Shown here: piece after piece, positions 20,383 to 33,572 of the stretch
Numbering within the stretch: position 1 is the stretch's first letter
Layout: the number at the start of each line of letters is the position of its first letter
Assembly: GCA_963513935.1 (NCBI GenBank)
Contig: OY740765.1
Span: forward strand, 75,003,718-75,067,717
Length of the DNA stretch: 64,000 bases
Direction of reading: 5' to 3'
Source of the DNA: Aphrophora alni
Taxonomy: Eukaryota; Arthropoda; Insecta; Hemiptera; Aphrophoridae
Made by a program: the position numbers and the translations under genes
Notes under the pieces: model-generated
Databases searched by the model: none
Told to the model about the DNA's origin: nothing
The model's input: only the letters and a program-made list of their open reading frames with translations

Positions 20383-22126
20383 ATATATATATTATATACA
20401 CACACACAAAATATAAGATTGTTGTGTTCAAGGCAGTATTGGAAAAATAAAATTAATAATAATTATATTTTATAATTTTAATGGTTTTTGAGATATTCGA
20501 TATTAACAATTTCAAATATCCGCCATTTTTAAAATGTACAAAATAAGTCTGGGTTTTTTGGTGTATTGGTAATTACATTATAATTACATGGTTACCTACA
20601 ATTTTTATTTTGGAGTTGATTTTAGGCCATTGTTTAATTTTGTGTCAATTATTAAAAATATCTAAAGTTTTACATATGATGTGTTAAAACACAAATGTAT
20701 GTACTAGTTCAGTGTCAATGAACCTTTTTTTTTAGTTCGTCACGTTTTACTTCAATTTGTTGTTACGAATCATTTTAGAGGTTTTTTTGTACAAAATCCA
20801 CTTTTGTGCCAACAAACATTTTATTCTTCTTCTTCTTTTTGTAAGAAACTTACATATTTGTTTGGGGGGGGGGGATTTACCATATTAGGTTAAAACCCAA
20901 TAAATTTTCTAGCAGATTGTAAATTAATCTAATGCTACATTTGTACAAAACTTATATTAATTAGATTAAACAACTAAGCTGATTATGAAACATTTATGAT
21001 TTTGTATGTTATGGCTAAAACCTCAGTTTATTTACCATCACACTACAACCAAAAATACTAAGCTTTATCGTAGTACAGCCTTTTTGTGAATTTGTTTCGG
21101 CTTTGCCAACGTTCTGACTTGTTTCGTATATAATGCAGATAAACAAAAATTGTTTATTGTCTGTGTTTAAAAGCATAGGCTACTTGCGGATGGCAACCTG
21201 CAGCCTCGGTTAGGCCCTATATATTTACAGTTTATTTTGTACTCTGCAGGAATAACTTCTGCTTTGTATACATATACAAGAATGTAAGTTTTGTACAATC
21301 AACATTTTCACAATAAATTCAAATTTTATATGTAGTTAATGATTTCGTTGGATTACCACCATTGAATTTTTCCTATCATTTTGTGGAATCATTCAGAAAT
21401 TTTGTACACCTATCGTTTTCACACTATATTGAAATCTCATATAGACTTTGCTGGATTATTGCCATTGAACACTTCACAAGTGTTTTGTACAAGTTTTGGA
21501 CACTTAACATTTTGAAACAAAATTGAAATCATATATGGGTTTATTGACCTCGCTGGATTACCATTATTAAATTTTTCACTATTTGATTTTACCATCATTT
21601 TGTACACTTGTTTACACGGTAGATTGAAATCTTATTGGATCAATGGTAATTTGATTTCATCATCGGTTTGCACAAAATCTTATATGAGTTCAATGACCTT
21701 TTGCATCCAAATTGAATTACATTTTTTAAGACAAACTTACTCTGACTAGGCACATGTCACCAGTTCTCCCCCTCTTGCCTTGTAAATCTAGGCCAAAATA
21801 CTGTAGAATGATTAATTTATTTTAATTATGTATTATGTTGTGCCAAGAATAAAATGATGTTTTTATTTTGTGTGTTACAAATAAATTTTTACTTACAAGA
21901 AGAAATTCATTCAGAGCAATAAAACACATGTATATTCTGTGAACACAAACTTCGTTCTGTTAATAGTATAATTTATTCTTTTAATCTAAAGGAAAATTGA
22001 CAATTTTTCCATAGCTAATTTTATAAAAATTTATATAATAGATATGTTGGTATAAGGGATGGAACATATTGAATAGATAGAAATACAGATACATGGATAT
22101 TCTATATGAAGTTGGACTTTTATATT
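18561..22126. other. Non-coding; microsatellite and degenerate tandem repeats
   Basis: No gene is supported. A TA/CA compound microsatellite lies at 20332-20408. At about 21290-21720 a unit of roughly 110 bp recurs about four times in decayed form (key pieces: ctggattaccattgaa, cattttgtacacttatc, attgaaatc). Confidence 0.5.
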
Positions 22127-22128
22127 TA

Positions 22129-22697
22129 CAGTACAACCTCATTAAGTCGGACCAGCCGGGACCGCGGCCGATCCGACATAACTAAAATCCGTGTTAGCCG
22201 AATAAAGAGCAGAAAACACAAACAAATGAAAATATACATACTATACTTACAATAATTTCTTTTATTACGGATAAAAACAATTTTAAAATATTTACTCATC
22301 ACAATTAAACAACAAACACATCTGTGGACTGTACATGTATGTCTACATTTTGGAGAATAAACTTGTAAGTTTCTGTTGCGTCAGCTTCGAGTAATGTTTA
22401 TGTGCCGCACGGTCGTGCATCCGTTTCAACATGAGAAGCTCGGCCGGTGTAGGGGGTGGGGCAACTGACAAAGTGCGCCAATCACCTGGGTGACAATAAC
22501 TCACCATGCAGGCATGCAGCGCTACAGTTAGGCATCAGATGTACAGTCACGGCAAATAAACTAGGTTGTGTGAACTCGGCAGAAACACATCTCATGCATA
22601 TTTTATATTAATTTACCTTTATGCTTATTTATTGCAAACCGGTCCGGGTTACCCGGAGATCCGACTTAAAGGGGACCGACTTAACGAGGTTGTACTG
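22129..22697. mobile_element. pogo/Tigger-type MITE with TA duplication
   Basis: Terminal inverted repeats of about 24 bp (cagtacaacctcattaagtc at the left, reverse-complementary gacttaacgaggttgtactg at the right) are flanked by TA at 22127-22128 and 22698-22699. This is the signature of Tc1/mariner-superfamily pogo elements. The 569-bp interior has no transposase ORF, so it depended on another copy. Confidence 0.85.
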
Positions 22698-22699
22698 TA

Positions 22700-22862
22700 T
22701 TTGGTTTGCAGTATTCTGAAGTAAAATGTATGTCACACATTCATTTACTTCACAACTATCTCGATAACTCTTTATAATGACACCAGATCTCAGAAAATTG
22801 TAAAACAACGTTAGATAGTATATAATTTGTTTGTTCTGAAGTCATAACTCATTTTATGATTT

Positions 22863-22907
<45 letters not shown>

Positions 22908-23384
22908 CTACATATATCATCGAGTTGGAATTTGACAACTGTTTAGAAATATTTTCAGCTCTGGATCCCACTAAATTTAAAAATAAACAGAAATTCGTGT
23001 CTACTGACCTATTTGATAACGTTAATAATATTTTTGATTTGTAAGTCTTAAAATCAATATAAAATCTGTTTAGAAGGAGGTAATTTGAAACCATGATCAA
23101 TAAGAGTGTCTGATAAAATAAAACTTGGAACACAAATTCTCACAAATAGTAAGTTTATTTATTCAAATGTGTTTCAATGAGAAAGTCGCCATCAATGATT
23201 CAATGATTCATGAGCTACAGTAACTAAGCTATAACTGTATATACAAAGTTAACTGATAGGAAGCTTTAAATTGTCTTTATTCAAGTATAAGGGCAATGAT
23301 GAATTGAAGAATAAGTGTGGCGGAAAGTATCTTTGAGTAGTATTGTTTATACTGATGACCGATGGTAGTTGATAGAACTCCATG
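22700..23384. other. Non-coding with a TA microsatellite
   Basis: A TA tract lies at 22868-22906. The minus-strand ORF at 22867-23133 is largely a reading of this tract and is not a gene. Confidence 0.5.
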
Positions 23385-23592
23385 TTATACAAATAAAATG
23401 CACACAAATTCTTTCATTAAATTCTACAATTTATTAGTTTAACCGAACATGGTTTCGCCAGTTACGACATTGACAAGGCTTATACGAAGACATATAAGCC
23501 TTGTCAATGCCGTAACTGGCGAAACCATGGATGGCTAGACCAATAAATTGTAGAATTTAACAAAAGAATATGTGTGTGTTTTATTTGTATGT
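23385..23592. repeat. Long hairpin, arms about 100 bp, loop about 8 bp
   Basis: The left arm (about 23385-23488) and right arm (about 23497-23592) are near-perfect inverted copies, including atggtttcgccagttac against gtaactggcgaaaccat. Such a short-loop palindrome is typical of fold-back or head-to-head terminal repeats. No protein is coded. Confidence 0.85.
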
Positions 23593-23616
23593 TACAGTAG
23601 TGGTTACAACAGTAGA

Positions 23617-24930
23617 GACTGGGAACTATTGCGTTCAATGATGGGATCAATGGACCAATGAAAATAGGTCTTTCAGCTTGTAGGAACGGTTAAATTTAAT
23701 TAAATCATTTTAAAAAGACACAGGAATTTATATATTTTAAATGGACAATGTATATGTACTGAACAAAGCGGTGCGGTAGGATGAAGTAGTATAAAAGGTT
23801 TTAAACGAATCCGGAAGGGTTATTGTTTAGTTTTGGCGGTACACATGAGGTTATGTTAGGCTGTGTATGCATAGAATCTATGCATTGTTAGTCAAAGGTG
23901 AAAAGTGAATTAGTCATGAGTTAAATAATGTATTGTTGTGTAAAAGACAAATGTTCTCGGTGAAATGATTTTATGAGGCATTTTCTAGCAGTGTAAGTTA
24001 TGTCATGAAAGCAGTCCATTTTATTGTATATTATTTTTGTAGTTGAATTTATTTCAAAATATAGAGGTCAGAAATCTCACATGTACAATTCGTATGAGCA
24101 TTGTCCAATTAGGAAGAAGATCCTATTGTAGAATAGTTGAAGTTATTCCTATGAGAACAGGGTTTGTGCAGATTTCAGAGATGTCTCGTCACTGGAGTTT
24201 GTAAATTTGACCATTAGTTTTAGCCATGTTGGCCCAAATGACCACAATGGGTGGTTAAGGAGTTCTAAAGTGATAATAGTGTGCAATAGGATTGTGACAG
24301 GTAGAAAAATAAACCACTTTTCAGGTGAAACTCCTTCTTGTATTTGGGTTATTCTATTAATGGCAGATTTTGAGTTTAGCAAGCAGGTGTTTTGATCCAT
24401 GCCAAAACTATGAATGAATTCGGACCAACAGCAAATCATATTTATGTTGTAGAAAGGTGAGCTTAAATGTGTGCAATAATGCATTAGTTTAGTAAGCAGG
24501 TAGCCACATAATCTAAACAAGGAAGTGATTTCCATTTCAAAGGTCCAACTTAGATTTGAGGTAAGAATGTGTTTTTAATTATATATTATTGGTGTCACAA
24601 GTGTACAAAGTCCACTGGTACTGAGCGTTAAATTATTTTTATTCAAGAATAGCAGTAGTGGTTCATGGAATATATGTTACAGACCAAGTTACACTGAGGT
24701 GCATTACGTGAGTATTGAGAGAACCATTATAAAGTATGCATTGTGGCGATTTAAATTACAGAAGTTTAGAACTGTTACCATGAACAGTTTGGAACTGTGG
24801 ACCAATGAAAATAGGAATTATACTCTAAGGAAAGGTGGATGATTGATCGAAATTAATTCAATCATTTTAAAAGAGATACCTTGCAAGAATTCAAATTTCA
24901 AAAAGGGATATATTTACTGAACAAAAGAAT
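23617..24930. repeat. Diverged duplicate pair, about 160 bp each
   Basis: The stretches at about 23617-23770 and 24758-24930 share blocks such as tggaccaatgaaaatagg (23651 and 24798) and tcattttaaaa, in the same order. They could be the LTRs or ends of a decayed element; the BEL/Pao fragment lies between them. Confidence 0.5.
24149..24535 (-). pseudogene. BEL/Pao-type retroelement pol remnant
   Basis: The minus-strand frame of 128 codons contains FRLCGYLLTKLMHYCTHL, then INMICCWSE, then NRITQIQEGVSPEKW and LLNHPLWSFGPTWLK. This is the order found in BEL/Pao polyproteins between the RNase H region (leucine-rich 'RLELC..LL..L', 'CWSD') and integrase ('NRV..I', 'LW..GP.WL'). The 'NPAD' motif expected before LLNHPLW is seen as NP-A in a neighbouring frame, so at least one indel is present. 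Diverged repeats on both sides (about 23617 and 24758) could be what is left of its LTRs. Confidence 0.55.
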
Positions 24931-24945
24931 CACGTCTTTTGATGT

Positions 24946-25278
24946 TCGCAATAAGATTAAGTAGGTTGATAGGAAAAAGTAAATCATAAGTTTGTACCGT
25001 ATACAAAATTAAGTGTACTAGGTAAACGAGTAGACTAGACTAAATAAAAGATGAACTTTAAGAGATAAAGTTGGAAAAGAACTTTTCCAACAGTACTACT
25101 GCACATACATGGTAACGCTCACCAGTTCAATACTGGTGATAGTTACAGTGTTTATCTAGGGCTTTCCCATATTGTTAGAGAGTAGAGAAGTAGGATATGA
25201 AATATTCAGTTTACTGATCTGTTTCTATTGTTATCCAAAAGTTGTATTCTTATATATCTAAATGTTATTTTCTTTCAG
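24946..25278. other. Non-coding, upstream of the first NRF1-like exon
   Basis: No gene is seen. The last bases (ttattttctttcag) are a good splice acceptor. Confidence 0.5.
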
Positions 25279-25433
25279 GTTATTTATAGTTTTTAATAAT
25301 CATGAAAGGAGAAAGTAAAGATACAAATCATCAAAATTCTCCAAACCGTCCGAATAATGAGAAGACATTGATTACAAATTTACCTTTGCTTTTTGCGAAT
25401 GGAAAGCCTGTGTCACTGGAAAAAATAACACTG
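25279..25433 (+). CDS. NRF1-family-like gene, first coding exon
   Basis: The exon begins after the acceptor ttctttcag. The ATG at 25302 is preceded by an in-frame TAG at 25287-25289 within the exon, which supports this start; a 5'-UTR exon must lie further left. It codes 44 residues ending at the donor ctg|gtaatt (25434), phase 0. The end, LPLLFANGKPVSLEKITL, matches the pattern 'LPPL..DG.PVS..KMT' just before the DNA-binding region of NRF1/P3A2/erect-wing proteins, while the first 25 residues are Asn/Ser-rich. Together with the next exon it gives a continuous match, so this is a divergent relative. It would act as a nuclear DNA-binding transcription factor. Confidence 0.65.
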
Positions 25434-28400
25434 GTAATTGTTTTTGTTAAAGTAAGCTATTTAGTAATTATTAACATATGAAATAAGTTTTGTTAAAATA
25501 AAAGAATATGTGATAAATGGGAAAAAGTGATATAATTTTGTAAACTTTCAGTAGGACATCAATTATCTGAACTAATTGAAACTGAGGATAGTTAGGATCA
25601 CTGATTTATTGGAATTATCAAAACACAATAGGCTAAAGTAAAATAAAAACATAAATACAATTCTGTATTAATATTTTTTATTTGCTCAATAACACAAATA
25701 AATCCAAATAAAAAAATGAACAGAGCAAGAATGAAATAAAAAGCTTAATAAATAAAAAGTATAGATGTAATTGGTTATTTTCAATCGAATGAAAATTTTT
25801 AGATAAAATACTGTACAATAATTACAGTGTGAACTGTGAATAGCAAATTGGCTTGTTAATGTTTTTTTTCTAACTATTTGAATCACTTTTAATACAGGTT
25901 GTGACTTACTGTTATGACTGTCCTATTTTTAAATCTGTGTGAACCAATTTAAATGGCCTAATAATAAATCCTTAAACATTTTAAACTGGACTATAAGTAT
26001 TGATTTTTCCTTCTCAAAATCTGTTGAAGGTCGGATAATTCATGTTAGGTTAACCATGTTTGGATAACCGTCGGCCTACTGTCTTTGTAATAATTAATTT
26101 TAAAACAGTAAATCTAAAAGCAATTATATTTTGATGAGATAATATTACATACAGTTAACCCCACAACTGCCTACTATAAATATGGCCATTTTTCGCCTTT
26201 TTAAATCATTTTGTAAAGAAATTATAAAAAAATAGTAATTTTATTCAAAGCCCAACTTTTAAGACATCATTTTTTTTTTCAGGAAAGAGCATAGAATCTA
26301 TGTGTGTAAAGAAAAAAAAAGTTACATGTTACCGTTTTGGAGTAAGTATGTCAGGAATCAAAAAAAGTGAAATCCCATAAAAAAGTGTATATGTATCACA
26401 TAACTAATTTTTTTTTTTTAATTTTTTCAAGATATATACAAAAGATTTGTAATGTAGTTGTGAATATGTAGTTGGTAAAAAAAAAAAAATTAAATCAATA
26501 TCTAAAATTTGTATTAGAAAAAAAGTTTACATAAAAAGTTTAAAAGTTGGTCCTATTTTGAAAAAATCACTAAAAATAGTAACATTATCTAAATTACAAC
26601 TACTTACTATCATTTTTCTGAAAAATGTATGTAGATTTTAGTGCGTAGTTCCAAAAATTATAGATGTAAAAATTAGAAGTTATTATGTCAGGAATCAAAT
26701 AACCATTCAATAACTAATATAGATGTGGATAATATTTGGTAAAAAGAAAATCAATTTATACAATTATTATTAGAAAGAGTGGAAATTTCCGAAGAAAGTA
26801 AGGCCCAATTTGACATAACCTAGAACTTTGTATTAGGTAAACCTGAAACAAAATCACTGAAAAATTTAAAATTAACTCAAATAAATAAATTCTAGAAACA
26901 AACACACACACACACACACACACATTATAACTTATATAAACAAATTATATTAAACAAATCACTCTTACATAACAAATAAGGTCACATAAACAGAGGTAAA
27001 TTGAGCCATGCTTGAAACAGGCCTAATTCGCACTGAATGCATTCAATTTGACATTTGAGAGAAGACCCAAAACTTGTCAATACAACTAGATTTCCAGTTA
27101 TATAAGCTTGCCTAAAAATAGGCCTATAAAACATATTGCTTTGTATTATTTATGTAGCAATGAATGTCGTCTTTTCAATGGAATAAAACAGCTGGTCAAA
27201 ATATGAAAGTATATCTTCTTTTTTCACAATTCGCTAAAGACAGGACATTACAAACTGCTCTGTTTAATTTTGGTCACGACTTCGTAGAATGTATATATCT
27301 CAGAAACTATCACAGATATGAGAATTCCGAATATGTAGTTCAAAAGAGGATGAAAAATCTATGAGATGTTTTCAACTTGTATTATTTGGCTGAGTATTAA
27401 CATTTAGAAAAAATATATAATGTTATTTCCCCATATAGTCAGTTGCCACGCATCTCTCTCTCTCTCTCTAACGGGAAAATAGAGCAATTTAATCGAATTT
27501 TTATAATTTCTAGTTTCGCTTTTGGCCAATCTGTTGAATGAATATGAAAGCTTCGAAGATAATGATTTCAACAGTATATTGTTTATTACAATAGCATGTG
27601 TTTTACAAGACTAAACGTTAAATTGAAAAAAAGTGATATGAATAAAGTGTACAAAATTCTTGGTTTGGTTTTAATTTTATAGATCCAAAACTATAACAGT
27701 TAGAATAATTTGGAAACACACAGAAAGATAAAGAAAAGTACTTTAAAATAGTATTACTCTAAAGTTGTTAGACAGTTATATCGGCTTGTGAAAATTAGAC
27801 GAATGGATGCCATAATTTGAGTTTCAGTTTGCTACGAAACTTGATTGCACATAATACACAAACTTTACTAATTTATTAAATATAATTGTTAACTTTTATG
27901 AACTTTTTGTTTTATGTATATGAATCTATGGAACATTCGCTTTAAAACAGTATAAAACTGATTGTGATAAGATAAATTAGAATATTAATAGGATAAATGT
28001 TGAATTGAAAAAAAAAAAGTGATTTTCAGTCGCTTATCAAGTTCAACTGCTTGCTGCGAGCAGCAAACCTGTTGGAGGGTTAATACAGTGTGAATATCTG
28101 TATAGATTAATTCTGACAATAGTTATTGTATAAAAATAGTTAGGAATTAACAAAACTTAAATAGGTGGAATAAAGGATGCCCTTTCAACACTTAGTATGT
28201 TAAACCATTACTGAATTCATAGGTGGCAACAAATTTGCATCCGCATGTATTTTCTTATTTTAGTTTTAAAGTTATTGTATAATCATAGATTGGGTGTCAT
28301 TTATTCAGACATTAGCTATCATTTGTGTATATAAAAATGTATACACAGCACTTTGAGATAATGATAAACCTAAACATAAGAAATATGAAAAGAGCCAACT

Positions 28401-29084
28401 TAGGCTAATAACCTAGGGTCATGTTGAAAGTAAACTGAAACTAGTAATCTAAGAAATCGTATAATGTTAATATATAGTCTTTGTTATTTTAACTGTTCAG
28501 GTTCAGCTTTAGCCCTAAATTCCTGTTTAAGAATTACTAGTTTTATTTTCCAGCATGGCTCTTCCAGGGGGGGAGGGGGTAGAGACTAGCTGCATATATT
28601 AAGAAATATTATTGTATTAAGAAGGGTTTAACATCCTTCGTAGTACCCTGAATCATTTAATCCATGGGTGGGAACATTTAATACATGTTCCTTGTATATA
28701 TACACACATACTTTTACAAATACACCTATTCTTCACAAACACACAAGGAGTATACATTTATACTTTACGTTTAAAAAATCATATTAATGTATTGTCCACA
28801 AAATTAAATTCTCCAATCTGTATCTTTAAAACAACATCAAATTACCAGTTCTTAAAATGTCATATTATGGTCTATTTTTACTGTCATGTGGAATATGGGG
28901 TAATCCATCAAAGGAGACTAAGATGAACATTTTTTAAATATAAAATTATGTAGTTTCATTTTTTACTCTGTAAGGCCAAAGACTCCTGTCATTCTCTCTT
29001 CCAGAAATTGAGCATTTTAACTTTTCCTTCCTTTTATATTTTGAATGTTATAATGTATTCTATGTTTCACACAGAAACAAACCA
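25434..29084. other. Intron 1, non-coding part
   Basis: No gene is supported. Degenerate T/A-rich repeats at about 26270-26830 share blocks (e.g. 'agtatgtcaggaatcaaa' at 26345 and 26685). A CA microsatellite lies at about 26901-26923 and a short CT run at 27453-27469. A G-rich tract is at 28566. Confidence 0.5.
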
Positions 29085-31155
29085 GAGGTAGATATATAGC
29101 TATAACACAAGGAAAACCCATAAGATAAGCATTCCAAAACATAGGCTTGCTCGAACTGCTGAATTACCAACAATTTCCAGTGTCATCCTCCACAACTGTC
29201 TTCTACAAAATTTTTTAATAATAACAGACGAAATGTCTTTTAAAAAAGATATAATTAACCCTAGAAGCGGCACCGACCCTCTCAGCGGGTCGGTTTTTAA
29301 TGCATGGTCTAGTCTAACATCCGGAAAACATGTTTTTTGCAATTCAACATTACGCCCACTTAAAATCGTCCTATCGCAATAAATAAAATACCGTTGGAAA
29401 GCTAATGTTCCTTAGATGCATAATCATGCAAAAAAATTACCACAAAACGTTATAAATAATATTCCAAAAATTGGTGAAGTTCACATATTTTTTATGCGTA
29501 AAATCGTAAATTTCAACTCTGCGCCTTTTCGTAAACGCGACACCATTTTTCCCGATATGATTACAAATCTATATTTCTGTCAAACGGGTTGACCAAAACA
29601 CTGTTCTATAGATCACATCTTTATCTTTCAAACCGTAGATTACAAATTTTTCTGCATCTCGCAGATCCAGAGATATTTCTACTTGACCATAGAAGAAACT
29701 TGACAGGACGAAATTCATTTGGCATTCGATGCAGTTTACGAAATGACGTAATCCCTTTTCTAAGTAGAAAAACGTATTAGTTCTTTACAGTATGTTGTAG
29801 AGGAAATTTCATTCTATGAGTTGGTACCACTTGATATACCAACTGATATTTTATGTAGGTTCTATTCAAGTCCAAACATAGTCTATATTACGCGAGTCAG
29901 TGAAATAAAATACACCCAAAAGGGCGTGGCATTTGTGTAATATTTTTATTATTTTGAAGGTTTGTGTATACAAATTGTATATAAATTGTGTATACAAGTT
30001 ACAATATATGTGTTTTTATTTCTAAAGTTTATGTTTTTGAGTGAATTTCTAGTTTGTGAAGGGTTTAAATTTGGGATAACCTAGTAAGTCTAGCCTATAT
30101 GCAAATTTTCTTATATTTAGTGTTTTATTTGATTATAAAAGTGTATATGTGTGTTATTCTTTGTAAAGTATATTGTTTTAGTGAAATATAATGATTTTGT
30201 CTTAGGCATAGCTTTAGAAAGTTACTAATTACGCCTAAATAGTCGAGGTGTCCAACCTAACCTCACTTGTGAAAGTTACCTTTTTAGGGGATATCGTTGT
30301 TTTTATTTTGAAAATGTAACAAATTATAATTTTTTTCCCCTAAATATATTCACAAATAGTGAATTTCTAGTAATCGTCGAAAATTTTCAAAAAATATATT
30401 AGTATGGTGTATATACCGATTTCTGTGAAATTATTCTCTTTTTACTCTGCGATTTTTTGGTATTTGACCAAAAAACTCCAAATGTGATATATCTAACATT
30501 TTTTTTCACTACACACCTACATTCTATGCACCTTTCTGAACATATTTATTATAGTACTCTTGTATAAAATATATATTACTATTTTTGGTAAATTGTTGAA
30601 AATAAAATGACCAAATTCCCTTTTTTCGTAAACCATTTTTTGTTTTTTTGAAAATGTAACACATTTTTTTTCCTTTCCCTAAATATATTGATAAATATTA
30701 CATAAAACTTTTGTATATCTTAGAAAAAGGTGGTAAGCTTTTGATTTTGGATGATACAGGTTTTTCCTGAAAAATGATAACTTCGTTTTTGACATGTAAC
30801 ATACTTACTCCAAAACTGTTTCAATTTTTTTTATTTTTTTTATTACATAGATGAATTCTATGCATCTTTCTGAGAAAAATGATGTCTTATGTTAGGTTTT
30901 GTATAAAAATAATATTTTTTATTAATTTTTAAACGAACGAAGAATTGTTAAGAAAATTAACCATGCCGCCCTTAGGGTTAAAGGAAAATAATTTGTATTC
31001 CATAGAGAAATTCATGGGACAGCCATCAATGGAATGACAGAATATATATATTTTTTCTTTTTCCTGTATAAATTGTTAATGTTTTTGTATTGTTATATTG
31101 GACACGACTTATACAATGTACATTGTCTCCTGGCTGCTGAATAAATTTAAAATAA
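29085..31155 (+). mobile_element. LINE 3'-end remnant split by a piggyBac element
   Basis: On the + strand 29095-29254 reads TRKTHKISIPKHRLARTAE and then a short hydrophobic helix, the C-terminal pattern of Jockey/RTE-like reverse transcriptases. After the piggyBac insertion (29259-30977) the frame goes on at about 30981 with ENNLYSIEKFM, the usual end of the same proteins. A 3' tail with aataaa follows near 31140. Only the last part of the element is left. Confidence 0.6.
29255..30981. mobile_element. Non-autonomous piggyBac element 1 with TTAA duplication
   Basis: TTAA at 29255-29258 and 30978-30981 flank ends CCCTAGAAGCGGC and GCCGCCCTTAGGG, which are inverted repeats in their outer bases and of piggyBac type. 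The 1.7-kb interior has no transposase ORF. A subterminal palindrome gaccctctcagcgggtc lies at the left end. It is the same family as element 2 at 35916-38763, with which it shares long internal stretches (e.g. attcaacattacgcccact). Confidence 0.85.
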
Positions 31156-31728
31156 AATCAAGAAAATTATATAAAGGTATTTGTCGTACAGAGTCCTTTG
31201 AATCTGGTAAATTGATATGAACCTGCTCTGCCGAGACATATGCACCATTTGTGTTCAGTAGCAAGTCACTTCATTCCTTGGACAAGAGTTGTTTGTGATG
31301 GGGAAGACTTCGAAATCTCTTCCCTGTTGCGGGTTAGACTGATGGCCAAGTAAGAAAGATAAGCTGACCCTTGAAGTCTGGAGTATTGACATTATAGAAA
31401 GTGTACCTGTGCTCAGAGTCTCTTCTGAAACCATTTAACCTGATGCTCTGGTAACAAATTTTATGGAAAACAGTGAATTTTTCAGCATGTATCAATGGAG
31501 CAACCTTTTGCTGCACCAGTTCCTAAATTATAAATTATTCGGAATTCAATGAAGCAGTAACTGGTGTAGCTGGTTCTTTAAAATTAATGAGGAAGTTAAA
31601 AAATGGGACTCTTAGTTTTAACTCAGACAGAGTCTCTTTGTTGAAAGAATGACAGACTTTTTTCGTCCGGTTCCTGCAACTCTTGGGATTCATAAATTTC
31701 TTAATATATCAAAAGGAGTTGTAACATT

Positions 31729-31782
<54 letters not shown>

Positions 31783-31819
31783 ATATATATATGATATGTT
31801 GATATGTTGGGGATATATA

Positions 31820-31876
<57 letters not shown>

Positions 31877-32515
31877 AGTGAGGAAGGAAATAAATGAGAA
31901 TTGACATCTATTTTTGTTACTAGCATAAGAATTATGCGATCCGAAGGTGGCCAAAACATTCCTACTGCTTCCCTCCTTACCATTACATTTTCTACTACTA
32001 TTCTGTCAGAATTTTTTATCCGGAGTATCTACAATTTAGAACTTAACTACTCGGTGCTGGAAGACCAAGAAAAGCTCGTGTGTTCTAGTAAATTATCAAG
32101 AATTTGTATTTGTTTTACTTTTTTAGCGATATCTTGACTATATTTCAACATAAAACAGAAATAAATGTATTTATTGAGTTCAGAATTAAAAGGAGTAAAT
32201 ATCTGTATCTTGTAACAGGCTTGTAAAATCAACTGATTTTGAGATATTTGGCATCAAAATTATTTAATCTACACTATTTTGAAAAGGTTAAGTGAAAAAT
32301 TATAACATTTTAAACAAAATCGCGATTCATAATGCTCAGGGAATCAATCTTGGTGAAATATTTCAGAATTATCCAGGAAAACCAGTGGAAATAGTGTTGT
32401 CCTTGTTCATAAGAGTTTGGAAAGAAGGAAAGATTACAAGACTGGAAGAAAAGAATAATATTTAATAAATACTAAAGAAAAGAGATCTGTTTGAATACTA
32501 ACTATAATACTATCT
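31156..32515. other. Intron 1, non-coding with a TA microsatellite
   Basis: A long, partly palindromic TA tract occupies 31739-31873; the ORFs over it are artefacts. At 31334-31516 on the minus strand there is a 60-codon frame of ordinary composition that I cannot assign. Confidence 0.45.
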
Positions 32516-33390
32516 CCACTTCTTTTTGTGATAGTGATAGACTTCATGAGGAAGGCGGTTGACTGGGACTACAGTGGGGTATGCAGAGAAATTGGAGAAT
32601 TTGTACTTTGCAGATGACATCTGCCAACTATCTCAAAGATTAATTGATAGAAACGAAAAGAAGCAAGATATGAGCCGGGAAGCTGGTAAGGTAGGCCTGA
32701 AGAATAATACACTAAAACATATGTTGGTTGTGGAAGGGGAGGAATTGTGGTAAGTGGAGGAGTTTTGCTACTTTGACAATATAGTGCCATGGTAGCAGTG
32801 GAGGAACAGATGTGAACATACTCAGGAGACTGAAGAAGACAAGGGGCATCATTTATAGGCCCAGCAGAGGCCTATATGGAAATTATCTCAGCTGAGAGAA
32901 ACAAATATAACTCGGAATATTTTAAACAAATATCATGTCTGTTTTGCTCTATGATTGAAAGACTTGGAAAGAGTCAAGTGCAATAAAAAAAAAAAAACAA
33001 CATAAACATTTGCTAATAGATGTATGAGGTAACATGTTTGGCCAATAGATGCCACTATTCAACATACGATAGCCTAGAATAGTGAGGATCGAGCATCTGT
33101 GAAAATGAACTAATGAAAGGCAGTGAAGAGAAAAAAAATCAAGTGAAGGAAGTGGAAAGGCCATATTTTGATGAAGGGTGATGAGGTTGTGAGGCAGCAT
33201 TTGGAATGGAATCTCCAAAGACATAGAAAGAGAGGACGATCAGGGATGACATGAGGCAAATATTGGAGAGGGAGCTGTGATTGGCAGGGAAGATGTGAGA
33301 AGTGAAGGTGATGTGATGATGCCAGACAAGATGAGGTGTAGGTCCTTTGTTTTTGTCCTATGTTTCTTGGAGGAATAAAAGGACATAAGT
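32516..33390 (+). pseudogene. LINE reverse transcriptase remnant
   Basis: Several frames in order carry the C-terminal half of a non-LTR retrotransposon. They show FADDICQLS with the RT catalytic Asp pair (about 32608), then EAGKVGLKNNTLKHM, and fragments with RLKKTRG and SVLLYD..TWK. A rich Arg segment near 33205-33240 (RHRKRGRSG) corresponds to 'GRP..TWRR'. A tail with 'ggaataaaaggacata' at 33370-33390 resembles the element's 3' end. Many stops and frameshifts show it is old. It is a different, more decayed element from the LINE at 29085. Confidence 0.7.
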
Positions 33391-33572
33391 AAAAGGCAAG
33401 TCAAGTTTATAGCAATTTTTTTCTTTTTTTTAATCCAGAATCATTTCCTAAAATTTGGCAGAATATCCTGTATGCCCTAAATTTCAATTAATTGTGTAGG
33501 TTCTGTCATGTAAAAAACTCTGTCCATCTGCATTACATGTATGTTATTTATATAGATTCATATTGTTTTCAG

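Noticed and set aside
22867..23133. Minus-strand ORF of 88 codons
   Set aside because: Its C-terminal part is TA microsatellite and the rest has no family pattern.
31690..31983. Minus-strand ORFs of 81-97 codons
   Set aside because: They are translations of a TA microsatellite (repeating Ile-Tyr) and not proteins.
32047..32232. Short ORFs on both strands in intron 1
   Set aside because: No family features, no splice-site support and AT-rich chance composition.
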